Assembly: GCA_964383535.1 (NCBI GenBank)
Contig: CAYLHS010000036.1
Location: 1 to 20,915 of the forward strand
DNA length: 20,915 bases
Source of the DNA: CAYLHS01 sp964383535
GTDB taxonomy: Bacteria > Actinomycetota > Acidimicrobiia > Spongiisociales > UBA4744
Direction: 5' to 3'
The position numbers and the translations under genes are program-made. This document shows positions 8,033-15,100 of this stretch, piece after piece; the first letter of the stretch is position 1, and every line of letters begins with the position of its first letter. The notes below the pieces were generated by a model. That model saw only the letters and a list, made by a program, of their open reading frames with translations. It was not told where the DNA came from and ran no database searches.

Positions 8033-8056
8033 GAGGGCCGGTGGTCACCGGCCCTC
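8033..8056. terminator. Strong hairpin between convergent M23 and Mrp genes
   Basis: GAGGGCCGGTG and CACCGGCCCTC form an almost perfect 10-11 bp palindrome, 4 nt after the M23 stop. There is no U-tract, so it may end transcription or stabilise the 3' end. The rest of the convergent gap (8057-8170) shows nothing I recognise. Confidence 0.6.
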
Positions 8057-8170
8057 GTTGCTCCCAGCGCTTCGTGCGGTCAGCCTCCCAGCGTCAGGCA
8101 CGTTCTGTGACACAAGTATCGACGAAGAAGGCCCAAGGGTTGGGGCGTGTTGTGAGTTGGCTCCGAGTGA

Positions 8171-9304
8171 CTAGTTCGAAGCCACGTCGTCCAGCATCCG
8201 CGCCAGGCGACCGGTGCACGTCTCCTCGCCCGCTGGAGGGAGCGCGTCAGTCACTCGAGCTGCGACATCCTTGAAGGCGGTCGCCGTGGCCGTCTCCGGA
8301 TGCGACCGAACAATGGGTGATCCAGCATCGCCGTCGGAAACGACATGTGGATCGAGCGGTATCCGGCCAAGCAGAGGGATCCCCAGATCCTCGGCGAGGC
8401 GAGCACCCCCGCCCTCGCCGAACAAGTGATAGGTGGTCCCGTGCTCGCATGTGAAACCCGCCATGTTCTCGATCACACCAAGCACCGGGAGGAATGAACG
8501 CCTCGCCATGTCGGCGACTCTGGCAGCGACCTTCTGCGCGGCAACCTGAGGAGTGGTCACGACCACCAGCTCGGCCTGCGGCGCCATCCTCGACAGCGCC
8601 ATCTGGACGTCGCCCGTCCCGGGGGGAAGGTCGATGATCAAGTAGTCGAGGTCGGCGTTCCACGACACCTGGCGCAGGAACTGCTCGAGTGCTTTCGACA
8701 ACATGAGGCCTCGCCACATCAGCGCCGTGTCTTCCGAATCGACGATCAGCCCGGTCGAGACAACCTGGATGCCGCCGATGTCCGCCGGAACGATCATGCG
8801 ATCGTCGCCTGCCGTGAGACGTTCCTCCGTACCGACGAGTCTGGGAATCGAGAATCCCCAGATGTCCGCGTCGAGCAATCCGACCTTGTGGCCCAGATCG
8901 GCGAGGGAAAACGCCAGGTTCACGCTCACCGACGACTTGCCGACTCCACCTTTGCCGCTGCCGATAGCGACGACGCGGGTGATCGGATTCACCGAAGTCG
9001 GCTCGGCATGCTCACGGGCACGCTGCCGGGCAACCCCCATCAACGCGGAGCGCTGCTCTGCGTTCATGGTCCGCGTTTCGACGGTGACCGACGTCACACC
9101 GTCGAGAGCAGAGACCTTTCTGATGACATCGTCCTCGATTCTGCCGCGCATCGGACACGCCGCCACCGTCAAGGCGACGCCTACCGTGACTTGCCCATCT
9201 CGTGAGATCGATACCGACTGGACCATGCCAAGGTCGACGATGTCGCTCCCGAGTTCGGGATCCAGAACGCCCTTGAGGGCGGCCATGACGTGTGCTTCGT
9301 TCAC
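8171..9304 (-). CDS. Mrp/NBP35-family Fe-S cluster carrier ATPase with N-terminal DUF59
   Basis: A 377-residue ParA/MinD-type P-loop protein that assembles or carries Fe-S clusters in the cytoplasm. Residues 1-85 are a DUF59/MIP18-type domain (GVLDPELGSDIVDLGMV and TVAACPM). The deviant Walker A is GSGKGGVGKSS at 115-125, followed by LLDADIWG and IIDLPPGTGD. The conserved ENM segment carries only Cys286, and the second Cys of the family CxxC is Gly289. From memory, actinobacterial Mrp proteins often lose this motif, so this may be lineage-typical. I prefer GTG 9304, because a TACGCT hexamer lies exactly 7 nt before it, as for selA; GTG 9310 would add two residues. It is divergent from the ErpA-like gene, which supports a shared Fe-S role. 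Confidence 0.92.
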   Translation of the reverse strand: MNEAHVMAALKGVLDPELGSDIVDLGMVQSVSISRDGQVTVGVALTVAACPMRGRIEDDVIRKVSALDGVTSVTVETRTMNAEQRSALMGVARQRAREHAEPTSVNPITRVVAIGSGKGGVGKSSVSVNLAFSLADLGHKVGLLDADIWGFSIPRLVGTEERLTAGDDRMIVPADIGGIQVVSTGLIVDSEDTALMWRGLMLSKALEQFLRQVSWNADLDYLIIDLPPGTGDVQMALSRMAPQAELVVVTTPQVAAQKVAARVADMARRSFLPVLGVIENMAGFTCEHGTTYHLFGEGGGARLAEDLGIPLLGRIPLDPHVVSDGDAGSPIVRSHPETATATAFKDVAARVTDALPPAGEETCTGRLARMLDDVASN

Positions 9305-9311
9305 AGACACG

Positions 9312-9317
9312 AGCGTA
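9312..9317 (-). promoter_or_regulatory. Candidate -10 hexamer for the Mrp gene
   Basis: TACGCT on the minus strand, 7 nt before GTG 9304 and only 1 nt before the alternative GTG 9310. No Shine-Dalgarno is visible, so a leaderless mRNA starting at 9304 is the simplest reading. Confidence 0.42.
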
Positions 9318-9363
9318 GATGCGAATTTCCACTACGTCGACGGTGGTTATTGTTCGTGAGCCG

Positions 9364-9369
9364 GTATTC
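9364..9369 (+). promoter_or_regulatory. Candidate -10 hexamer for the ErpA-like gene
   Basis: TATTCT fits TANNNT and would start transcription near 9376. This leaves a short leader that contains the GAAAGGAG ribosome-binding site at 9381-9388. No clear -35. Confidence 0.35.
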
Positions 9370-9395
9370 TGATGCTGGCCGAAAGGAGCAGTCGT

Positions 9396-9752
9396 ATGCA
9401 GTTTCTCGAGATCAAGTCCGCGATGCGGGCGGTGACCTTGACCGACACAGCGATCGCGAAGGTGCGAGAGCTCGTCCAGGCGGAAGGGGATCCGTCACTG
9501 GTGCTTCGGTTTGGCGTTCGTCCCGGTGGATGCTCGGGATTCTCATACGAGATGTACTTCGACACGCAGGTCAACGACGACGACATCGTCGAAACGTTCG
9601 ACGAGGACGTGAAAGTCGTCGTCGATTCGGAGTCGTTGACCATGGTCAGGGGATCGACCCTGGACTACAAGCAGGATCTGATGGGCGCCGGATTCGCCAT
9701 CAAAAACCCGAACGTGACCAGCTCCTGCGGCTGCGGCAACTCCTTCAACTAG
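9396..9752 (+). CDS. A-type iron-sulfur carrier protein (ErpA/IscA/HesB family)
   Basis: A 118-residue A-type carrier that passes [2Fe-2S] or [4Fe-4S] clusters to target apoproteins. The three ligand Cys are present: Cys46 in PGGCSGFSY, and Cys111 and Cys113 in SSCGCGNSF at the C-terminus, with the usual 60-plus spacing. VTLTDTAIAKVREL forms the first family block. The frame is open from 9372, but ATG 9396 is preceded by GAAAGGAG (9381-9388) at good spacing, so I start there. The N-terminal ten residues (MQFLEIKSAM) are a little longer than in the shortest members. It is divergent from the Mrp-type ATPase gene, and both act in Fe-S maturation. The hairpin at 9752-9768 begins at its stop codon. 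ErpA and IscA cannot be separated by eye. Confidence 0.94.
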   Translation: MQFLEIKSAMRAVTLTDTAIAKVRELVQAEGDPSLVLRFGVRPGGCSGFSYEMYFDTQVNDDDIVETFDEDVKVVVDSESLTMVRGSTLDYKQDLMGAGFAIKNPNVTSSCGCGNSFN

Positions 9753-9768
9753 GCCCGCTTCGCGGGCC
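9752..9768 (+). terminator. Intrinsic-type hairpin after the ErpA-like gene
   Basis: GGCCCGC-TTC-GCGGGCC, a perfect 7-bp GC stem with a tiny loop, starting at the last base of the stop codon and followed by the mildly T-rich GTTTCTGGTTG. Confidence 0.65.
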
Positions 9769-9770
9769 GT

Positions 9771-9798
9771 TTCTGGTTGTCGGTTTTCGGTCGTCGGT
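9771..9798 (+). repeat. Degenerate heptamer array, consensus NNTCGGT
   Basis: Four head-to-tail 7-mers of the form NNTCGGT (the first is TTCTGGT), including TGTCGGT, TTTCGGT and CGTCGGT. It sits directly behind the terminator of the ErpA-like gene. Confidence 0.7.
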
Positions 9799-9830
9799 AG
9801 AACATTCGCCCCGAGGTCTCGCGATGTTCT
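9799..9830. repeat. Inverted repeat / hairpin
   Basis: AGAACATTCGC and GCGATGTTCT can pair over 10 bp with one bulged T and an 11-nt loop. It lies between two heptamer arrays. I cannot assign a function. Confidence 0.5.
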
Positions 9831-9849
9831 CAGTCGCGTTCCTGCGCAT

Positions 9850-9877
9850 GACTGAAGACTGAAGACCGAAGACTGCG
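9850..9877 (+). repeat. Degenerate heptamer array, consensus GACTGAA
   Basis: Four head-to-tail 7-mers (GACTGAA twice, then GACCGAA, then GACTGCG). The reverse complement of this unit recurs at 11991-12025. Confidence 0.75.
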
Positions 9878-9932
9878 AGCGCAGCGAGCCGCCCACTCAC
9901 CGGACGACACATCGCGGGGCCCGGCGCGCCGT

Positions 9933-9960
9933 TGTCGGTTTTCGGTTCGGGGTTCTCGGT
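9933..9960 (+). repeat. Degenerate heptamer array, consensus NNTCGGT
   Basis: Four 7-mers, including TGTCGGT, TTTCGGT, TCGGGGT and TCTCGGT. The first two, with two flanking bases, exactly repeat 9776-9791. Confidence 0.7.
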
Positions 9961-10063
9961 GAGAGCCCGCCCTGCGGACGTTTGAGGTCGCATACTGTCC
10001 GCCGTCGGCAGTGGGGTGTTCGCGTAGAGGTAGCCTGGGTCTGCAGCAGAACGAGGAGCAGCG

Positions 10064-10447
10064 ATGCCGAAAAAAGTGCTCAGCACCCCGAGCGCGCCCG
10101 GGGCACTCGGTCCCTACTCGGTCGCAGTAGAGGCAGCCGGCCTTGTATTCATCTCCGGGCAGGTGGCCATCGACCCGGCGACGGGCGAGCGGGTAGCCGG
10201 TGACGTGGCCGCACAGGCCGACCAGATCATGACAAACATCGGGGCGATCCTCGGTGACGTCGGTCTTGGATTCGACAGTGTCGTCAAGACCACCATCTTC
10301 CTTGGTGACATGGCCGACTTCCCGGTCGTCAACGAGGTATATGGCTCGCGATTCGGCTCGGAGCCGCCTGCGAGGTCCACCGTCGAGGTGTCGGCACTAC
10401 CGGGAGGCTTTCTCGTGGAGATCGAGACGATTGCGAGCAGGGAGTGA
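10064..10447 (+). CDS. RidA-family reactive imine/enamine deaminase
   Basis: A 127-residue RidA (YjgF/YER057c/UK114) protein. The family hydrolyses reactive enamine/imine intermediates made by PLP enzymes and works as a trimer in the cytoplasm. Typical blocks are GPYSVAVEAAGLVFISGQVAIDP (about 16-38) and PPARSTVEVSALP, with the carboxylate-binding Arg at residue 104 and a Glu at 119 in LVEIE, which are the residues that mark active RidA members. ATG 10064 is preceded by GAGGAG at 10053-10058. The stop overlaps the GTG of the downstream aldehyde dehydrogenase (GTGA), so the two are translationally coupled. The coupling suggests it removes cyclic imines or enamines made in that enzyme's pathway; this is inference. 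The length is normal for the family. Confidence 0.92.
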   Translation: MPKKVLSTPSAPGALGPYSVAVEAAGLVFISGQVAIDPATGERVAGDVAAQADQIMTNIGAILGDVGLGFDSVVKTTIFLGDMADFPVVNEVYGSRFGSEPPARSTVEVSALPGGFLVEIETIASRE

Positions 10448-11964
10448 GCGGCGTGCAGGGAGTTCTCGAATCGCTTGGTCTGTCGGACGTCAACTCGGGT
10501 GTCTATGCGAGCGGCTGGCGGGATGCGCACGGGAAGGTCGTCGAGTCGTTGAACCCGGCAACGGGAGAGGTCATCGCAAAGGTGGTGCGGGCGTCTGCTG
10601 AAGACTACGAAGCCGTCATCACAGATTCTGTGGAGACGTTCCACCGGTGGCGGATGGTGCCCGCACCGCAACGCGGGGCATACATTCGGGCGGTGGGTGA
10701 CGCGTTGCGCGAGAAGAAGGCTGCGCTTGGCGCTCTCGTGACGATGGAGATGGGCAAGATCCTCCCGGAAGGGGAGGGCGAGGTCCAAGAGATGATCGAT
10801 ATCGCCGACTTCGCCGTTGGATTGTCGCGCCAGCTGTACGGAGTGACGATGGCCTCTGAGCGTGCACGACACCGGATGTACGAGCAGTGGCACCCGCTCG
10901 GTCCGATCGGGATCATCACCTCGTTCAACTTCCCAACCGCCGTGTGGTCATGGAACTCGATGATCGCGGCGGTCTGCGGTGATACGAACGTATGGAAGCC
11001 TTCCAGTTCTACGCCACTGACCGCCATCGCTGTTACGAACATCGCACATTCGGTGATGGAGGGCAGCGGTTTCGAAGGGGTCTTCAATCTCGCGTTCGGG
11101 AGTGGTGCCGATGTCGGTGACCTGATGGTGAACGATCGGCGTGTCCCGCTCGTTTCTGCAACGGGTTCCTGTGACATGGGGTACAAGGTGGGTGTCGGCG
11201 TCGCCAAACGGCTGGGGAGATCCCTGTTGGAGCTTGGCGGCAACAACGCCATGATCGTGATGAACGACGCCAACCTGGACCTGGCCACACGGGCGGCGCT
11301 GTTTGCAGCTGTCGGGACCGCAGGGCAGCGCTGCACGTCGCTGCGACGGCTGATCGTCCATGAGGATGTTGTCGACGAGGTCGCCAAACGGATGGTCGCT
11401 GCCTACGAGCAGGTCACCATCGGCAATCCGCTCGAGCCGGGCGTGCTCATGGGCCCATTGGTCGAAGAGGCTGCTGTGCACAACATGCTGACGGCCATCG
11501 ATCTGGCGAAGTCGCAGGGCGGTGAACTGCTCTTCGGCGGTGGCCGCCGTGAGGACCTTGGGGCGAACTTCGTCGAACCAACGATCATGAAGATGCCCAA
11601 GGATGCAGAAATCCTCCAAGAGGAGACGTTCGCGCCGTTGCTCTACGTCATACCGGTGGCATCGGTCGAAGAGGCGATCGAGGTCCAGAACGGCGTGCGT
11701 CAGGGTTTGTCATCGGCGATCTTCACCGACTCACTGTCCAATGCCGAGACGTTCCTGTCCCATGAAGGCTCGGACTGCGGCATTGCCAATGTCAACATCG
11801 GGACCTCTGGCGCCGAGATCGGCGGTGCGTTCGGCGGCGAGAAGGAAACCGGTGGCGGTCGCGAGGCAGGCTCCGACGCCTGGAAGGCGTACATGCGGCG
11901 TCAGACCAACACGATCAACTGGTCGAGCGAGTTGCCACTGGCTCAGGGCATTGAATTCGGGTAG
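10444..11964 (+). CDS. ALDH7-family aldehyde dehydrogenase (aminoadipate-semialdehyde / P6C dehydrogenase type)
   Basis: A 506-residue NAD(P)-dependent aldehyde dehydrogenase. The catalytic Cys297 lies in GTAGQRCTS, the general base Glu263 in LLELGGNNA, and the active-site Asn in SFNFPTAVW. The C-terminal block GGAFGGEKETGGGREAGSDAW and the ending LPLAQGI are hallmarks of the ALDH7A1/antiquitin/AmaB group, which oxidises alpha-aminoadipate semialdehyde (in equilibrium with piperideine-6-carboxylate) in lysine breakdown. Substrate assignment rests on this family resemblance. The start is GTG 10444, overlapping the ridA stop; an alternative GTG at 10453 would remove three residues. A hairpin follows at 11968-11982. 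No other lysine-degradation gene is in the window. Confidence 0.92.
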   Translation: MSGVQGVLESLGLSDVNSGVYASGWRDAHGKVVESLNPATGEVIAKVVRASAEDYEAVITDSVETFHRWRMVPAPQRGAYIRAVGDALREKKAALGALVTMEMGKILPEGEGEVQEMIDIADFAVGLSRQLYGVTMASERARHRMYEQWHPLGPIGIITSFNFPTAVWSWNSMIAAVCGDTNVWKPSSSTPLTAIAVTNIAHSVMEGSGFEGVFNLAFGSGADVGDLMVNDRRVPLVSATGSCDMGYKVGVGVAKRLGRSLLELGGNNAMIVMNDANLDLATRAALFAAVGTAGQRCTSLRRLIVHEDVVDEVAKRMVAAYEQVTIGNPLEPGVLMGPLVEEAAVHNMLTAIDLAKSQGGELLFGGGRREDLGANFVEPTIMKMPKDAEILQEETFAPLLYVIPVASVEEAIEVQNGVRQGLSSAIFTDSLSNAETFLSHEGSDCGIANVNIGTSGAEIGGAFGGEKETGGGREAGSDAWKAYMRRQTNTINWSSELPLAQGIEFG

Positions 11965-11967
11965 CGG

Positions 11968-11982
11968 GCGAGCTTCGCTCGC
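11968..11982 (+). terminator. Hairpin after the ALDH7 gene
   Basis: GCGAGC-TTC-GCTCGC, 3 nt past the stop codon, with the same TTC-loop design as the hairpin after the ErpA-like gene. There is no U-tract, so termination strength is uncertain. Confidence 0.5.
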
Positions 11983-11990
11983 TGCCGCTG

Positions 11991-12025
11991 CAGTCTTCGG
12001 CCATCAGTCCTCAATCTTCGGTGGG
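11991..12025 (-). repeat. Degenerate heptamer array after the ALDH7 gene
   Basis: Five 7-mers in phase. On the minus strand they read as AAGACTG/AAGATTG/AGGACTG-type units, the same unit family as at 9850-9877. The stretch 12026-12122 beyond it shows nothing recognisable. Confidence 0.6.
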
Positions 12026-12122
12026 GGCGCGACCGGAACCCATTCCGAGATCGCAGGGCGAGTTCCCACCGAGAAGTCAGAACCGACGCCAGATACTTGC
12101 TCCGCAACCGGGTAGCGTCCCG

Positions 12123-12128
12123 TAGGGT
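12123..12128 (+). promoter_or_regulatory. Candidate -10 hexamer for the ATPase-propeller gene
   Basis: TAGGGT lies 6 nt before GTG 12135 with no Shine-Dalgarno, so a leaderless mRNA is likely. TAGGGTGATCG (12123-12133) also occurs before the cyclic-nucleotide-binding gene on the minus strand (16460-16470). Confidence 0.42.
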
Positions 12129-12134
12129 GATCGA

Positions 12135-15100
12135 GTGAGCGCATTGCTGGGACGGTCCCTCCAAATCCGAGCGCTCCGTGAGGGAGAGGAACTCGCGGAG
12201 CGGGGCGAGGTCGCTCTCATTTCCATAGTGGGCCCCTCCGGAAGCGGGCGCTCACGACTCCTCGACGAATTCGAGCAGCAACTCACGACGGACGGTTTCA
12301 GCGTCGAGAAGGCAGCCGCCTTCGAGATGTCCGAGACAGAGCCTGGTTCGGTCGTGGCGTCGCTCGGCTCGGCCAGGGCACTTCTTCTCGACGATGCCCA
12401 ATGGGTGGACGCGACGTCGCTGGCGATGTTGCGGAGTCGCATGGCAGCAGCCGACCAGGGAATGATCGTTGTGCTCGTCCATGCCGACATCGACGGGTAC
12501 CGGCGGTTCGCGCACGATGCCCTTGCCGAGGCTGCCGACCGCCTCGGTCACGTTTGGCGTCTCCAGCTCGATCCCCTTCGTCGAGAAGACCTGGAGTCGG
12601 TCGTCGAGCCGGAGGTTGCGGATACGATCATCCAGGTCACGGATGGGCTCGCCGCCGATGTCGCAACGACCCTCGACGCGTGGGAGGCAGCGGGAGCGCT
12701 CAGACGCGAGGGAGAACGGCTGGTGTCAACCGATGCACCTCGGCCGACGGGGAACACCCTCGCCGAGCGTGTCGCCGGTCTCGACCGGCAGGAACGTCGG
12801 TTCGCTGAGCTCGCCACCGTTGCGCGAAGACCTCTCACGGTTGCGGCGGCCTCAGCCGCACTGGGCCTGGACGAAGATCGAGTGCTCGAGATTGGAGAGC
12901 GTCTCACCGCACTGAGGATCGTCCGTCAAAGAGCAGAGGGATTCACAGGCGAGAAACGGCTGGCCGCACACTTCGGTCCCGCTCGCCGCGCCGCTCTCGC
13001 CGGCACGCTCGGCGATGCCCTGTCATCGCAGGGGATGGGTGACAGGGATCCCGGCCTCGTCGGGTCCTACTACCTGGACGCCGCCCGCTGGGGGGACGCG
13101 TGGCATCTGCTGGCACGTGCCGGCCTCGCACATACGGACAAGGGCCATTTCGCGGAGGCATATCCCCTGGTGGACGGTGCACTCAAGGCCCTCGAGCAGT
13201 CGCGTGATCACGACCCGGTGCGGGAGGGGGAGCTACGACTTGCCAGAGCATCGGGCTACCGACTTGCCGGCCTGTCCGACGCGGCAGCGGCAGACCTCGA
13301 AGTCGCCGCCGCCCGACTCTCCGGGGTCGAACGGATACGCGCAATGGGCTACGCAGGACAGGTAGCCGACGACAGGCAGCGGCCACAGGAGGCGGAGAGG
13401 TTCCTCGCCGAGGGGCTGATCGAAGCTCACCAGGCAGGTGAGGAGGGCATGCTCGGGTCCTTGCTGACGCTTCACGCGAGGACGCTTGCTCGCCTCGGGT
13501 TCGCTCGTGAAGCCGACGCCGAAATGGAGAAGGGTCTGGCGATCCTCTCATCATCCGGTACGAGCGACCAGCAGCAACGGGGACGCTACAACGAGGCCTG
13601 GGTCGCGTTCGATCGGGGCGATGCCCGAAACGCAGAGCCCGCCTTTGCGCGCCTGGTGGATGAGGGGATCGACGAGGGAATCGTCCTCGCGGACCGGCTG
13701 GCATGGTGGTCGCGTGCGCTGTTCCTGGCAGGTCGTCCTGACGAGGGCAGGGACGCGCGGCGCCGCTCGATCGAACAGGCCGACCTCGATGCGGGCCCCG
13801 TGTTCCTTGCACACATGGCACTCGCCGAAGGAGCGATCCGCTGTGGTGCATGGGACGATGCTCTGGACGCGGCCGACAAGACCCTGGCCCTGGTCCTTCA
13901 GCAACTGCCTGCGTGGGAGAACAGCGCTCGCTATCTACGAGCCAGGGCGCTGTTGGGATCGGGACGAATCGACGAAGCACATGTCGAGGTCGAAGCGGCA
14001 CTCTCCAGCTGTCCTGAGGGAGTGAATGGGCGTCGGTGGTGGCTGAAGACCCGTGTCTTGCAGCTCGCGATCCTTGCGGCCCGAGGAGATGACTGGCCAT
14101 CGGGCGAGGCGTTCGACATGACCGACGAACTGCTTCAGTCCGAGTGGTACCTGACCGCGGCGAGGCTCCTCGTCATCCGGTCGGCGGCAGAGCGGAACCC
14201 GTCGCTTGCCGCTGAGGCGATGGCTCTCGCGACTCAGCTCGGCGTGTCGGATGTGGCTGCGGAGGCTGCACAGTCGGGCGGACTGTGGCGCCGCTCCGAA
14301 GCCGGAGCCGTCGCAACGTCGATCAAGTCAATGGGCAGCCATGTGCCGGACGACTGGCGAGAGGCCTGGGAAGCTCTGCCACACGTGGCGTCGGCTCTCG
14401 CGGCGTCCGACATCGACGAGGCCGCGTACAGAGAGGCGATCGACAGGCTCTCCGCGCAACTCGACGACGCTTTCGAAGCGGCAGGGCTGGGCACCGAGGG
14501 TCGCCTCGTCAGCCCTGCCCAGAGGAGGGCCAGGGGTCTCAGAAGGCCCCGGCGTTCTTTCCGGTGGACTCCGCTTCGGGTCGCGGCGGCAGTTGGCGCG
14601 GTAGCCCTGCTTGGTGTGGGTGGCGGCTTGCTGGCCCGTGTCGTCGCTCCGCCACCAACGACGGTCGCGACGGCAGCAACGCTGCCGACAACGTCGCCGA
14701 CCACGACCTTGCCTCCTGAGATCTGGGAAGTCGAGCTCGGACCACCCGGCAAGAACCTGGTCATTGGGCAATGGGATTTCGGTGGAGATGTCGACGGGAC
14801 GCCCACTTTCAACACCGGGGCGTCGAGCAGGACAGGGGTGAGAAGGGCCGATGGCTTCTACTGGAAGTACAAGACCAATGGCCGGATCGAGTCGACCGCA
14901 GCCGTGTTCGGCGAGAGCGTGGTCGTGGCCAGCGAGGACGGAAGCCTGTACGGGATCACGATGCCGTCCGGGGTTCCCCCACTCTGGATCGACGACTCGT
15001 CGACGGAGGGACTCGTGTCGTCTCCGACGCTGGCGTACCTCTCGAGCGGCAGCCAACTCGATCCTTCGTCCGGCATGCGCCTCTACTACGGGAGCATGGA

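Larger units (their letters stand above)
9753..10063. other. 311-bp gene-free stretch rich in hairpins and heptamer repeats
   Basis: No credible reading frame lies here. In order it holds the terminator hairpin, a first heptamer array (9771-9798), a bulged hairpin (9799-9830), a second array (9850-9877), a third array (9933-9960), and then the ridA leader with a TANNNT-like TAGCCT at 10031-10036 and GAGGAG at 10053-10058. The 16-mer GTTGTCGGTTTTCGGT occurs at both 9776-9791 and 9931-9946. Confidence 0.7.

Noticed and set aside
8030..8170. tRNA or tRNA(Sec) gene in the convergent gap after the M23 gene
   Set aside because: Only the strong hairpin 8033-8056 is present; no acceptor stem, T-arm or anticodon arm can be formed.
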